Of a stretch of 64,000 bases of DNA, positions 11,084 to 22,655 are shown piece after piece. The notes under the pieces were generated by a model, which searched no databases, was not told the DNA's origin, and was given only the letters and a program-made list of their open reading frames with translations. Source of the DNA: Schoenoplectus triqueter (taxonomy: Eukaryota > Streptophyta > Magnoliopsida > Poales > Cyperaceae). Made by a program: the position numbers and the translations under genes. Location of the stretch: contig CAXKVV010002148.1 in the NCBI GenBank assembly GCA_964058805.1, forward strand, positions 124,001-188,000, given 5' to 3'. Positions within the stretch are counted from its first letter, which is position 1, and every line of letters begins with the position of its first letter.

Positions 11084-14000
11084 TTATGTAAAGAGCTCCT
11101 CGTATTTCGAGTTATAAATGAACTTAATGTACAGAGAAGGTGGCAACTCTGGGAGCTTCTTAAGCAAATCAGCTCCTGTGATTATCAGCTTTCGAAGGGC
11201 AGTGAGGTTTGCCATTGTAGCAGGCAATGACTTCAGAGATTTTGCATCTACAATTTTCAAGCTCGTTAGTGAAGGTGGCAACTCTGGGAGCCCCTCCAGC
11301 GATTCAGCTCTCCTGATAAATAGTGTTTTAAGAGCAGTGAGGTTTGCCATTGTAGCAGGCAATGACTTCAGAGATTTTGCATCTATAATTTTCAAACTCG
11401 TTAGTGAAGGTAGCAACCCTGGGAGCCCCTTCAGCGATTCAGCTCCCCCGATAAGTAGTGTTTCAAGAGCAGTGAGGTTTGCCATTGTAGCAGGCAATGA
11501 CTTCAGAGATTTTGCATCTCCAATTTCCAAGCTCCTTAGTGAAGGTGGCAACCCTAGGAGCCCCTCCAGCGATTCAGCTCCCCCGATAAGTAGTGTTTCA
11601 AGAGCAGTGAGGTTTGCCATTGTAGCAGGCAATGACTTCAGAGATTTTGCATCTATAATTTCCAAGCTCCTTAGTGAAGGTGGCAACCCTGGGAGCCCCT
11701 CCAGCGATTCAGCTCCCCCGATAAGTAGTGTTTCAAGAGCAGTGAGGTTTGCCATTGTAGCAGGCAATGACTTCAGAGATTTTGCATCTACAATTTCCAA
11801 GTTCCTTAGTGAAGGTGGCAACCCTGGGAGCCCCTCCAGCGATTCAGCTACCCCGATAAATAGTGTTTCAAGAGCAGTGAAGTTTGCCATTGTAGCAGGC
11901 AATGACTTTAGAGATTTTGCATCTATAATTTTCAAGCTCCTTAGTGAAGGTGGCAACCCTGGGAGCCCCTCCAGCGATTCAGCTCCCCCGATAAATAGTG
12001 TTTCAAGAGCAGTGAAGTTTGCCATTGTAGCAGGAAATGACTTCAGAGATTTTGCATCTATAATTTTCATGCTCGTTAGTGAAGGTGGCAACCCTGGGAG
12101 CCCCTCCAGCGATTCAGCTCCCCCGATAAGTAGTGTTTCAAGAGCAGTGAGGTTTGCCATTGTAGCGGGCAATGACTTCAAAGATTTTGCATCTACAATA
12201 TCCAAGCTCCTTAGTGAAGGTGGCAATCCTGGGAGCCCCTCCAGCGATTCAGCTCCCCAGATAAATAGTGTTTTAAGAGCAGTGAGGTTTGCCATTGTAG
12301 CAGGCAATGACTTCAGAGATTTTGCATCTCCAATTTCCACGCTCGTTAGTGAAGGTGGCAACCCTAGGAGCCCCTCCAGCGATTCAGCTCCCCCGATAAG
12401 TAGTGTTTCAAGAGCAGTGAGGTTTGCCATTGTAGCAGGCAATGACTTCAGAGATTTTGCATCTACAATTTTCAATATCGTTAGTGAAGGTGGCAACCCT
12501 GGGAGCCCCTCCAGCGATTCAGCTCCCCCGATAAATAGTGTTTTAAGAGCAGTGAGGTTTGCCATTGTAGCAGGCAATGACTTCAGAGATTTTACATCTA
12601 CAATTTCCAAGCTCCTTAGTGAAGGTGGCAACCCTGGGAGCCCCTCCAGCGATTTAGCTCCCCCGATAAGTAGTGTTTCAAGAGCAGTGAGGTTTGCCAT
12701 TGTAGCAGGCAATGACTTCAGAGATTTTGCATCTCCAATTTTCAAGCTCCTTAGTGAAGGTGGCAACCCTGGGAGCCCCTCCAGCGATTCAGCTCCCTCG
12801 ATAAGTAGTGTTTCAAGAGCAGTGAGGTTTGCCATTGTAGCAGGCAATGACTTCAGAGATTTTGCATCTACAATATCCAATCTCCTTAGTGAAGGTGGCA
12901 ATCCTGGGAGCCCCTCCAGCGATTCAGCTCCCCAGATAAATAGTGATTTAAGAGCAGTGAGGTTTGCCATTGTAGCAGGCAATGACTTCACAGATTTTGC
13001 ATCTACAATTTCCAAGCTCCTTAGTGAAGGTGGCAACCCTGGGAGCCCCTCCAGCGATTCAGCTCCCCCAATAAGTAGTGTTTCAAGAACAGTGATGTTT
13101 GCCATTGTAGCAGGCAATGACTTAAGAGATTTTGCATCTCTAATTTTCAAGCTCCTTAGTGAAGGTGGCAACCCTGGCAGCCCCTCCAGCGATTCAGCTC
13201 CCCCGATAAATAGTGTTTCAAGAGAAGCTGGTAGCTCTGGGAGCTCGTCCAGCAAAGCAGCTTTGTATATAAATAGCTCTTCAAGGGCAGTAAGACTCGC
13301 CATTATAGCAGGCAATGATTTCAGAGAGCTTGCATCCTTAATTTTCAGCTTCTCGAGGGCAGTGCTGTTTCGTAGCAACCACTGATCTGGGAACACATCA
13401 ATCCCTGAACAATTCCCAATAGTCAGTGTACTGACAGATGTCAATCTTTTCATTGGTTCGATAAAAAGAAGAGACAGGTTGTCAATTTTGAGACAATTGA
13501 TCTTTAAAGAAACCGAGTTACTTTCTTGGAGGTTGACACCATGTTCTTGTTCACTAGATGAATGTCCAACGAGCTTGTCACAGTTAGAAATGTTCAAACT
13601 ACTAAGAGATACAAATGCATTTTCTGAGCAGGGAAAGTGAGTAATGTTGGAACAGCTAGATAAATGAAGAGAAGTGAGAGCAGTAAGACGTGAGGCTGAC
13701 TCCAGCAGTTGCTCATCAAGTTTACCACAATTATGAATTTTAATGGTTTCCAGTGTCATTGGCAGAAGGTTGCTCTGGCTATCAATTGCCTCCAGCATTG
13801 GACAATCCATTATTATTAATTTAGTGAGTGATGCATATTTTCCAAACGCACCCACTGGTATCTGTACAAGATTTTTGCAACAGCCAATGTATATACTCTT
13901 GATGGACTGAAAGTCTATGTATTCTTGCTGCAAAAATCCATTCAGTGATGTCATGTTTGGGCAGTACCGTATGTTCACATCTCTGAGTGATGATTTCAGG

Positions 14001-17000
14001 GACGGTGTTGATGGACCAGCACTTGAGTCTGAGCTTGTGTTATATTCTGGAAGAGCACTCACTCCAACATTTTCTAGGTGCAGTAGAGTTAGAGAGAGTG
14101 GAAGGTTAGGAAATCTTATCAGGTTTGGGCACCTCATAATTCTGAGATCAAAGTTATTCTCTTGATTCATTCCTTCTGCTTGAACTGGAAACAAATTCCT
14201 TGATGGAGAAGACAATGTCTCAAGAAGCGGCACATCAACTTTACCACAATTTTCCAATGTAAGTTCTTGGAGATTTTCAGGTAGGAGGCTGCCCTTGAAA
14301 TCCTCGACCTTCAACTTGGGGCAATGTCTCATAGTTAAGTTTTTCAAGGATGTTAGGTTTCCGAACCCTTGAATAGGCATGCGTTCCAATTTCTCACAGT
14401 TCTCGATGGTTAATTTCTCAATAGCTTGTAGATCAACATTGCATTGCTCTAGAAACCCCATCAAGTATTTTAAATTGTGGCAACTATGTATTGTTACTAA
14501 TTTGAGTGATGATTTTTGGGAGATTGGTGCCGCAGTGTTATTACTAGAACTACGATACAAATTTGGAAGGGAAGTCAGGCCCACATCTGAAACTTTAAAC
14601 TCCGTTAGAGAAAGGGGCATATCAGGTAACTTGTCAAGATTTAGACAATCTTCAATAATAAGAATTTTAAGATGAGGAATTTGACAAGAAAATAGTTGGC
14701 CCTTCCACTCAGGGCATGACATTATTTGGAGGCATGACAAGTTCAAAGGAGGTGAATCATTCATCCATTTGGGAGATCTTTGGCCATTATAACACATAAT
14801 TGTTAACTCCATGAGATTTGCATTGGGTTGGAGTTCATCAATTATGAGCTCAGAGTTATCAGAATTGCTCCCTTCTGTCCATACTAGGTCAAGTGACATG
14901 AGATGTTCTTTTTTCGATAGGTTTGAACCCTTAGCCTCAGCGGGATCTCCTACATTCTCAATGTTGTAAATGATAAGTTTGCGGAGATTGTTTAGTGTGC
15001 CCAGCTCATTTATATGATGACCACTGTCATACCCGACATAATAGGTTAACTCTTGAAGAGATGAGAGCTTATGGGCTCTGCAAATGGTTTCCACCATCTC
15101 CTTGGGAAGCATCATATAACGTAACCTAACTAAATCGGTCATTTTACTTGGTTCAATTCCCAAATAGGATGAATTCCACTCCTCATTTAATAACTCTATT
15201 ACTTGCAGATGGTACAACTTGTTAATTGAAGCAGGGAGCCAACATGATTGAGGATGAAAACTAATTAGTTTAACCGATAGGTATCGGAGGTGTACCAAGC
15301 AACTTGCATCCTCCAACAGTTGACAACTACGTCGGCATGTAGATATTTTCAACAAACGTAAAGATTTCTTAATTAGTTTGTTGGGAAGAACAAATGGATC
15401 AGAGTTGGCACCTTCATTTTTCGTATAAGAAGTGGTTATAACCAAGCTGCATAAATTCTCGAGATGGGAGATACTTTTGATTGCACTTTCATGAACAGAT
15501 ATGTGTCGTACACTGCAAGGTATGTTAACCGGTTGAACATTAGGTTCTACTCTACAACATTCTCCATGGGAAACTTTCTGAGCCAATTCATGCATCAAAT
15601 CATGCATGACATATCTTTCACTTTCCCATGATTCGGAATATTCAAAGAATGATTTCCTCAAAAGATAGTTGAAGTAATCTTCCCCTAAATCCTCTGGTCG
15701 TTTATTTTGGTGCTGCTGGATAAATCCGACAGCCATCCACATTTTGATCAACTCGTTTTTTTTGAACTCGTAATCTTGAGGAAATATGCTACAAAATTTA
15801 AAACATACCTGCAGATCTGCTGGTAAATTATGGTAGCTCAATTTTAAAACCTCGAACACATTCTTTGCTTCCTCTAAATTAAATATAGAGTCTTCATTTA
15901 AAATTCTTCTCCAATAAGGACGGTCGAGGTGTGAATGTAATAAGCTTCCAATCACTTTTGCTGCTAAAGGACAACCTCGAAACATTTGCAATATTTGATC
16001 TCCAATTTCTTGCAAATCTGTATAATTATCAGGATTAACACCATTAAATGCATAGCTATGGAAGAGCAATCGCAACTGCTGCTCTTCCAGGCCTTCTAAT
16101 GAGAGAGATTCATGGTTCGTGCTTATCGCACTAGCAAGCAAATCCGCCACGCATTTCATTCTTGTTGTAAATAAGATTTTACTCCCTTCTTGTACAAACC
16201 TCAAAGGTGCAATAAATTGTTCCCATCCTCTTATGTCCTTGTCATCCCAGACATCATCTAGAATGAGGAGAGTTTTCTTTGAAAGTATTTTTTCCTTTAA
16301 GCACTCTTGTAGTGCATTTAATTCTTTACCATCGGAGCGACTTTCACCTAGTTCACCAAGTATCTTTCTTGTCAAATCTTCAACACTGAAGTTCATAGAA
16401 ACACAAACCCAAATTCGTTCGTCAAAATAATTTGACCGAGCCATCTCTTGATATGCAAATTGTGCAAGGGTAGTCTTCCCTTGTCCACCGACCCCAATAA
16501 TACCAAAAGAAGAGAGTTTGGATTGAGTTGGTTGCTTCAGCCAATCTATTATTTTCTTCTTCTCAATTTCCCGACCAAACACTTCTCTTTCTCCCGAAAA
16601 GTTGGTAGTTTTACGATCTAAAATCTTACCAACATCTTGCGTTGAACACCATTCAACGCAGCAAATTGGAGGAGATCGTTCACACCGGCAGCAGCCTCAT
16701 GCAACATGGTTACAACCTCCTTCAACCTCTTGATAAAAATATCATCATCGACGGTGCATAGTTTTGTCTTCTTCGAAGCAGAGGCGGATCCACCAGTTTC
16801 ATATCTGTTTTTCACCATGTCCTCCAGTGCTTTGTACTCCAACTCGTCGAGCACATCTTCGGCTTCTCGGGAAGCCTTCCTAAACTGCTCGACCCATTCA
16901 CCAGCACGAGGGCACTTCATCTTGAGTGCTTCGGCAATTTCCATGACAGCTGTTATTTTGGGAAGATCTGTCTTCAGCCTCTGTAGCTGAGCTTTAGTCT

Positions 17001-17133
17001 CGGCTGTCAAGTTACGGTCACCCAATCGTGCATAAGCCGTGCTAACAATGTTCTCAACAACAGCGGACCCTGCCCAGCCACCAATGGTTGACGCAGCAGA
17101 CCACGCAAAGCTAGCAATGGTTGAAGGATCCAT
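11084..17133 (-). pseudogene. CC-NBS-LRR resistance gene NLR-A, frameshifted, with expanded LRR array
   Basis: An intracellular immune receptor of the CNL class, read from ATG at 17131-17133. The CC domain (MDPSTIASF..., EDVLDELEY) runs open to a stop at 16618-16620. Compared with NLR-B, 16 bp are missing just after 16641, which shifts the frame. The NB-ARC and LRR stay open in another frame (about 16582 to 11084): GVGGQGKTT P-loop, LLILDDVWDD, GCPLAAK, VMHDLMHEL, then about 1,500 residues of LRR. That second frame has no ATG before the P-loop (position 16580-16582 is GTG; the first Met lies in YQEMARS), so neither piece alone gives a normal NLR. The last ~700 residues are 15 tandem 45-residue units. 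Promoter and leader match NLR-B almost exactly, so transcription is plausible. Best read as a pseudogene or a split CC-only / NB-LRR locus. Confidence 0.9.
11190..13220 (-). repeat. 135-bp coding tandem repeat (15 units) in NLR-A LRR
   Basis: The plus-strand anchor TTTGCCATTGTAGC recurs at exact 135-bp steps from about 11206 to 13096, fifteen times. Each unit encodes 45 residues forming two LRRs, of the form ATMANLTALETLLIGGAESL followed by EGLPGLPPSLRSLKIGDAKS and LKSLP. Differences fall mainly at the variable positions of the LxxLxI strands (for example IGD, IVD, IID, IRD; LLIGG, LFIWG, LLIEG). The last, 3'-most unit is divergent and ends the gene. NLR-B has about two corresponding units. 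Confidence 0.95.
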
Positions 17134-17151
17134 TTCTATCTTCTTTTTCTG

Positions 17152-17268
17152 CTGTTGGGGTTGAAAAATAATGAGATATACAAAAGAAAAGAAGGTAGCA
17201 AATCACTGATATCAGTTGATTAACAAGAGCCTGACGACAAACAGAGATTCGAAAAACAGAAATTGTAC
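17152..17268 (-). other. Putative 5'UTR intron of NLR-A
   Basis: On the minus strand AG/GTACAATTT at 17268 makes a good donor and CCCCAACAG at 17152 a good acceptor with a pyrimidine-rich tract before it. The acceptor is a tandem CAGCAG, so the exon may start at 17151 or 17148. The ATG lies about 18 bp further on. The same 117-bp intron is present upstream of NLR-B. Not confirmed by transcript data. Confidence 0.55.
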
Positions 17269-17862
17269 CTATTGCGCGCAAGAGATCTCAGGAAGAGAGA
17301 TGAGAATGGAAACACACACAGATTGGAAGATCGACTGGAGTTGCAAGTTGCAACATACAAAAGAGGTCGAACAAAACAAAGCACATTACAGTTGACTCCA
17401 ACATGGCCAAGTCTACTGAATTATTGCCGATTGGGATGCCCTGTGGATGCCCTGTGGCATAATGGATAGTGGATACTAAAGTTCAGTAAAGCGTGAAATG
17501 ATCTAAGTGTACTATCTTCAATTTTAACAAAAGGCATTTCCCTAATTAAGTTATCTTTTTTTATGAAAGGATGAATTAATCACCATATTATCCTACAGCT
17601 TCCACCAGGATGTAACTGTACTATATTTAACTTAAATGTGCTTAAATGACCATATTATCCTTTTGAAATCAAGGGTTTATATTAAAGATGTACCACAATA
17701 ATATATGTACACAAATTATTGGATGTACGCTAGAATCGCCCTTCTATTTAATTTATATTTAAATTACAGTAGTAAATAAACCATTGGTAATGATCGTCAA
17801 AATTAAAAAGTACAAAAACTCTGATGACAATGGAGCACTGGAGCTAGATTTTTTAGAAACGA
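17269..17862 (-). promoter_or_regulatory. Leader and promoter region of NLR-A
   Basis: Sequence upstream of the NLR-A leader intron, almost identical to 30278-30872 upstream of NLR-B with only scattered base changes. It carries a short direct repeat (GATGCCCTGTG twice, about 17438-17458). No TATA box could be assigned with confidence; a TATA-like ATATAAAC lies on the minus strand near 17670. Confidence 0.45.
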
Positions 17863-18508
17863 GTAATTATATACCATCTGTTTCTATTAAAAAAATGTTT
17901 ATAATGAGTACCATACCCGGTACTCATTGGGATATAAACCTAAACCTCTACTATAGTAATAGTAATATAATTATAATAGTATTTATGCTACTATTAGTTG
18001 TGAAATATATAATATTTTTATATTTTGCGTTATATCTCTAATTTTCAAATTCAAATGACTAATTCAACCGTTCAGTGCAATTTTCATATTAAAATATGCT
18101 TTGAGATCAAATTTTATATTTTTTGAAAAAAAAATTCTATTTTTTTAGGGGGTGAAAATGCATTCAACTAATGATTTCCAAAAATAAGTAATTATACCAC
18201 CTGTTTCTATTAAAAAAATGTTTATAATGAGTACCATACCCGGTACTCATTGGGATATAAACCTAAACCTAATAGTAATAGTAATAGTACAGTAATATAA
18301 TAATAATAGTATTTATGTTACTGTTAGTTGTGAAGTATAAAATATTTTTATACTTTGTGTTATATCTCTAATTTTCAAATTCAAATGACCAATTCAACCG
18401 TTCAGTGCAATTTTCATATTAAAATATGCTTTGAGATCAAATTTTATATTTTTTCAAAAAAAAATTCTATTTTTTTAGGGGGTGAAAATGCATTCAACTA
18501 ATGATTTC
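17863..18508. repeat. 323-bp tandem duplication, two copies (one copy in block B)
   Basis: The units begin AGTAATTATA at 17863 and about 18186. Each carries a hairpin with perfect 10-bp arms AATGAGTACC / GGTACTCATT around a 6-nt loop (17903-17928 and 18226-18251). Block B has a single copy (hairpin at 30911-30936), so the extra copy in block A arose after the block duplication, or was lost from B. Confidence 0.85.
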
Positions 18509-18735
18509 CAAAAATAATAATTTTCTATCCATCAAAGTATAGAAAAAATTCCAAAAAAATATAAATTTTAATCTACAAGCATATTCTAATATGGTGATCA
18601 CTTTAAACGGTTGAATTGATATTTTGAATTCGAAAATGAGAGATATGACGCGAAGTACAAAATTTTTTTTATATTTCTGACTAACATTAGTATAACTCAT
18701 AATAATAATACATATATCCATAATAATAATAATGC
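18285..18735. mobile_element. Foldback / MITE-like inverted repeat
   Basis: The sequence around 18290-18430 reappears inverted at about 18580-18730. The left arm contains AATTCAACCGTTCAGTG and the right arm AAACGGTTGAATT, with AGAGATAT(A/G)AC(A/G)C(A/G)AAGTA shared. Arms are 130-150 bp. The same structure occurs in block B (30975-31330). No coding capacity; the superfamily could not be assigned. Confidence 0.6.
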
Positions 18736-19280
18736 TAATAATAATAATAATAATAGTCCTAATAATAATGGTCACAATAAACCTATACTATGAAACATAA
18801 TCCTAAATCCTAAATTATAAACCCTAAAATCCTAAAATCTAAAAACTAAAAATCTAAGTACGTGAAGTCTATAATTCTAGTACGTGGATCGTCATCTTTT
18901 AGGCACTCCTATCCAAAATAAGCTCTTTAGGTATACTATATTAATTTAAATCTCTTTTTATTGCTTCATTTCATGTCAGTCTCAGTCTACCTCTGTCTAT
19001 TCTTATGTTTTTGGATCAACTTCTTTTGAATTTGTGCTACTCTAAGTTTGTCGCATATGTCACCATTTCTGATTTGATCTTTCCTTATATAGCCACAGGT
19101 CTAATGTAACATTCACATTTCGGCGACACTCATCTTCTAATTGTGTTATCCTTTTGTAACCCAGCATTCTGCATCATACATTATCGAAAATCTAATCGTC
19201 GTCATGTAAAATTTATCATTTAGTTTATTTGAGACCTTCTTATCACATAAAATATCAGATATTTGTCGTCACTCACAAAC
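18736..19280 (-). mobile_element. Antisense 3' fragment of an RTE LINE (block A)
   Basis: The reverse complement matches the 3' part of the RTE copies at 9480-10060 and 24470-25080, including the CATGCTTGGAAGATGGCGAT-like end region and the TTAGATTTTTAG tail followed by ATT repeats. It is a 5'-truncated insertion older than the block duplication, because block B has it too (31330-31890). Confidence 0.8.
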
Positions 19281-19848
19281 ACTTAATTTATTATGGAACT
19301 TCCTGTATATAGTTGGGAAAAGAGACAATATACGATGTACAAGTTACCACTAAATATTTTTAAAGACAAAATTACCCTCACAAACACTTTGAATATTCTT
19401 CACCAGAACGCTCTTTTTCTCTTCTTAATACAAGTTTGTAAAATAAGACAAAACTCACCACTGAATGGACCATTAGAATTGAAATAAAATCATATTTGCC
19501 CAACTGATATATTAGTTTTCATTTGATTAATTCGTAATTAAATTTTTTTCAGGACCGTTCAGATTAAATGTTGCGTTCAAATTTTCCAATAAAAATCTCC
19601 GCACCCAAAATGATCTCCAAAGAGCTACTGGGCAAAGGAACTCGCCACATATTTTTTTCGTCATCGTAAAAACCAAAAAGCAAAGTTGGAAAGCGTGTCT
19701 GTGTCTATGACTTCGTCCTGGGCGATCTTCGTTGTTAATATACGGTATTTCCATCATGCAATCTTCGTTGTTAATATACGGTATTTCCATTTTTTTAAAT
19801 GCCATGTATCAAATATTAAATTAGAAAAAGTTACAACGAACTTGTTAA
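19281..19848. other. Non-coding part of block A
   Basis: Matches 31891-32430 of block B closely. A 30-bp segment is repeated at 19724-19753 and 19761-19790; block B has one diverged copy. A minus-strand open frame here changes sequence and length between blocks and has no domain, so I do not call a gene. Confidence 0.55.
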
Positions 19849-22655
19849 CACTACCAGAAAAAAAAAATTAAAACCAATTTTATAAACAATTTAACACCGA
19901 TTATAAATCGGTTTTAAAAGTAAACGGTGCTAAATATTTATAACCGGTGTTAAAATAAAATATTTAGAACCGGTTTTATAAAACCGGTTCTATTTTAGTT
20001 CTACAATTAAAATCGGTTATTCAATAACCGGTTCTAATCTATTTTACAATTAAAACCGGTTATAGCTATAACCGGTTCTAATCAAATAAAATAGATTAGA
20101 ACCGGTTTCTTTAAATAACCGGCTCTAAATATATTATTTTTTTTTAATAAATTTTCTATTTTCTGTGACTGGTCCATATACCAGCCATATATATAAACAA
20201 ACACATATAAAAAATATAACACAAATAAACTGATATAACTCACTAAATAACTGATCAATATCACAAACAAATATATAAGTAACTAAACATTACAAATAAC
20301 AGAACAAAAACATAAAACAAATTATCAAATATTAGATGCAATATAATTTACAACCATCTCCTAATTTCTTCGATATCTTCCGGTGAATAAGATTGAGGAG
20401 CTGGGTTGATAGCCTATTAAAAAATTAAAATTTCATTAGTTTGATTAAGCAAACAAATATGTAAAAGAATTAAAGATTAATATGAAGTTTATTTTTTATA
20501 TCTGTGGTAAATTTTTGTTGCTAGAATATGTAGTTATTATATTATGCATCGATTTCATAACATAATAACCGCACTCTTTACTGCTTGGCTGGTTTGGACT
20601 CTAAAATGTTGCAAGAAAAAAATCAAATAATAGCGTAAGGCCCTTATATAACAATCATTTAAAGTTTGAAATTACACATCTGAAAAAAATCAAATCATTT
20701 AAAGTTTGGAATTACACACCTGAATCGTTTTCCAAGTGAACTTGAGTTTTTTTTCTTGAGCGAATTGTTTTTCAATCCAATAATAGCGTAAGGCCCTTAT
20801 ATAACAATGATATGAGTTATCAATTACATTACATACTAAATTGTCAAAAATAATAGAAAAAAAACTTACATATTTAATGCTGGTTGGATAATATATGTTT
20901 CATCTTTACGATTCAATGAGTCCACGACATAAACAACAGAGGGTTTGAGCCGCACAATCAAAAGAATCCAATGCCCCCTACAATTTATACGTATTAATAT
21001 GGAGAGATTAAGCAATTAAGCAATAGATAAATAAGCAAATGAATTAAGATTTGAAGTTCTAACTTTTCAATGTACGGAAGAAATATGTAGGAGTTTGGAT
21101 TCTCGTATTTAACAAAGCATTGCCCCAAATAATTGACTGTGCGCTCGGTATCACTTTGAATTTGTATTTCCGTGCAAAAATATGGATCGATAAATTTATA
21201 ATTGTCAATTAAGAAACTCTTGCACGTATCGTGGGAAACCCTACAATATATATAATAATTAGTCTTAAAATAATTATTAAAATGCTAAAAGAAATATTAT
21301 GATTCTATTCTTACATTCAGAAAATCTGTAGAATCGAGACATTGAGCCATTCATCCTTAAAAAGCTCGATGATATCCGTCACGTATACATAAGCATCACC
21401 ATCGTAGAAAAATAGCTCCGAGAATGCGATAGGAAAATAAGTCGTACTGACGGACTGCATCATGATCACCTTATATAGAAATAATGAACGTCTAGAAAGA
21501 CGTTGTAAGGTGTCATCATCAAGAAGCGGCTCTCTATGAGATTTTAAAATTGGGGCTGGTTCGAATATTTTTTTTGTTCGACATAGATTTTTTTGGTGTA
21601 TTATCTTGCATTTAAACATATTAGTGAACAAATAATTTATAAATTTTAAAATTATAGAGATAAATAAAAAATACCTCACAAAGCTCGATAAGGTGTATAG
21701 GTCATTTGATAAAGAATCCAACAAGCTCACCGAGCCACTCCGGTCCATTTGGCGGCGAAAACGGAACACAAATGTGGTGAAATCCATCTTTAACCTCATC
21801 GGGAGTAACACGGAACTCATCGAGTAAGACTGGAGAGCCGTGCATATACTCGGCGAGTCCAGTCGGAATAATCCTCCCGATTGCCGCCTCATATCGTTTA
21901 TCATCTATCTCAACAAGGATATTGCAGGGTGTAGATTCCTAAAATAAAAAATAATTAATTGTTAAGTATATAAATTATACTTCAGTAATCATTCAAAACT
22001 TAGATTAATTGAGAATAAATATACAAATAAATTGACCTTGATAGTCAGAAGCGGATGTATGGTATTGGAGCTACCTTGAGTCGGGAGGATAACTTCATCC
22101 ATGGAAGGTGGCATGGAAGGTGGTATGTATACCGAATCAGCCGGAATTTGTCTCAACATTCTCTGAAATAAATCATTAAACTGCGCTGTCATCTCCGCCC
22201 TTTGTTGTCCCAATAACTCGTTGAACTCAGTTTTGCTGATGCATTAAGCGTGAGAAGTTTTCCCTTTCGACCCCTTCCCGTACACAGTTTTCACACAGGC
22301 GCCACCAAATCCTCTCAATCTCCCCGGATGCTCAGTCGTCCCAATGGAACTGGTCAAGACGTCATTATAGCGATCCGGCTGAAATGATCCTTCTTGAATT
22401 ATCGATTCTTATCATTATAGCGTATATAGCATTTCATTCAAGTATTTCAATCGATATGATATCTAACATTTCATAACAAGTAATTTGTACATATTTTGAA
22501 TGATTTTTTAAACATACTGCTCGTTGAAGTACTTCTTTAGTCGCCGGATTCATAATTTCATAAGTTCCCTCGGCTGTCGGCTTTGCCCTAACCATGCACC
22601 ATCTAAAGCTTCTAATGTCGGCTTTTGAAGTGATGCCGGAGGAGGATGAGGATGA
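19849..22655 (-). mobile_element. CACTA (En/Spm) transposon, truncated at one end
   Basis: Begins with the terminal sequence CACTACCAGAAAA at about 19849. Around 19900-20125 follows a subterminal region packed with AACCGGTT/TAACCGG variants in both orientations, the usual binding sites for the TNPA-type protein of CACTA elements. The coding part lies on the minus strand and runs toward this terminus, so this is the 3' end. No second terminus exists: at about 22655 the element passes directly into RTE sequence of block B. Block B shows the empty site (CTTGTTAAGTTGCTG at about 32430). Confidence 0.85.
20340..22640 (-). pseudogene. CACTA-encoded protein with C-terminal Ulp1-like (C48) protease, broken
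   Basis: Several exon-like blocks on the minus strand. The first (about 22640-22510) includes a Ser run and RAKPTAEGTYEI. The second (about 22213-22030) is Met/Gln-rich (MTAQFNDLFQRMLRQIP). The third (about 21940-21680) includes RYEAAIGRIIP and DEVKDGFHHICVP, resembling the DUF8039-like domain of CACTA ORFs. The last, near 20980-20880, reads GHWILLIVRLKPSVVYVVD, the His/Asp part of a Ulp1-type cysteine protease. A TGA at 21702-21704 interrupts the third block. The same stop is present in the second copy at 53762-53764. Confidence 0.65.

Noticed and set aside
11190..13220. CRISPR-like regular array
   Set aside because: The period is regular but the units are contiguous and coding, with no unique spacers, in a plant genome; they are LRRs.
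11118..13385. 755-codon open frame on the plus strand opposite the NLR-A LRR array
   Set aside because: It is the antisense of the 135-bp repeat. Because 135 is divisible by three and one unit happens to lack antisense stops, the whole array stays open. The Ser/Gly/Asp-rich repeat translation has no domain.
17263..17469. 68-codon plus-strand frame, identical in both blocks (also 30272-30478)
   Set aside because: It lies antisense to the NLR leader and promoter and is identical only because the blocks are recent duplicates.
19527..19805. Small minus-strand gene conserved in both blocks (19527-19805 and 32152-32376)
   Set aside because: Similarity is explained by the recent duplication. Length and sequence change between blocks because of a 30-bp repeat and indels, and no domain is seen.
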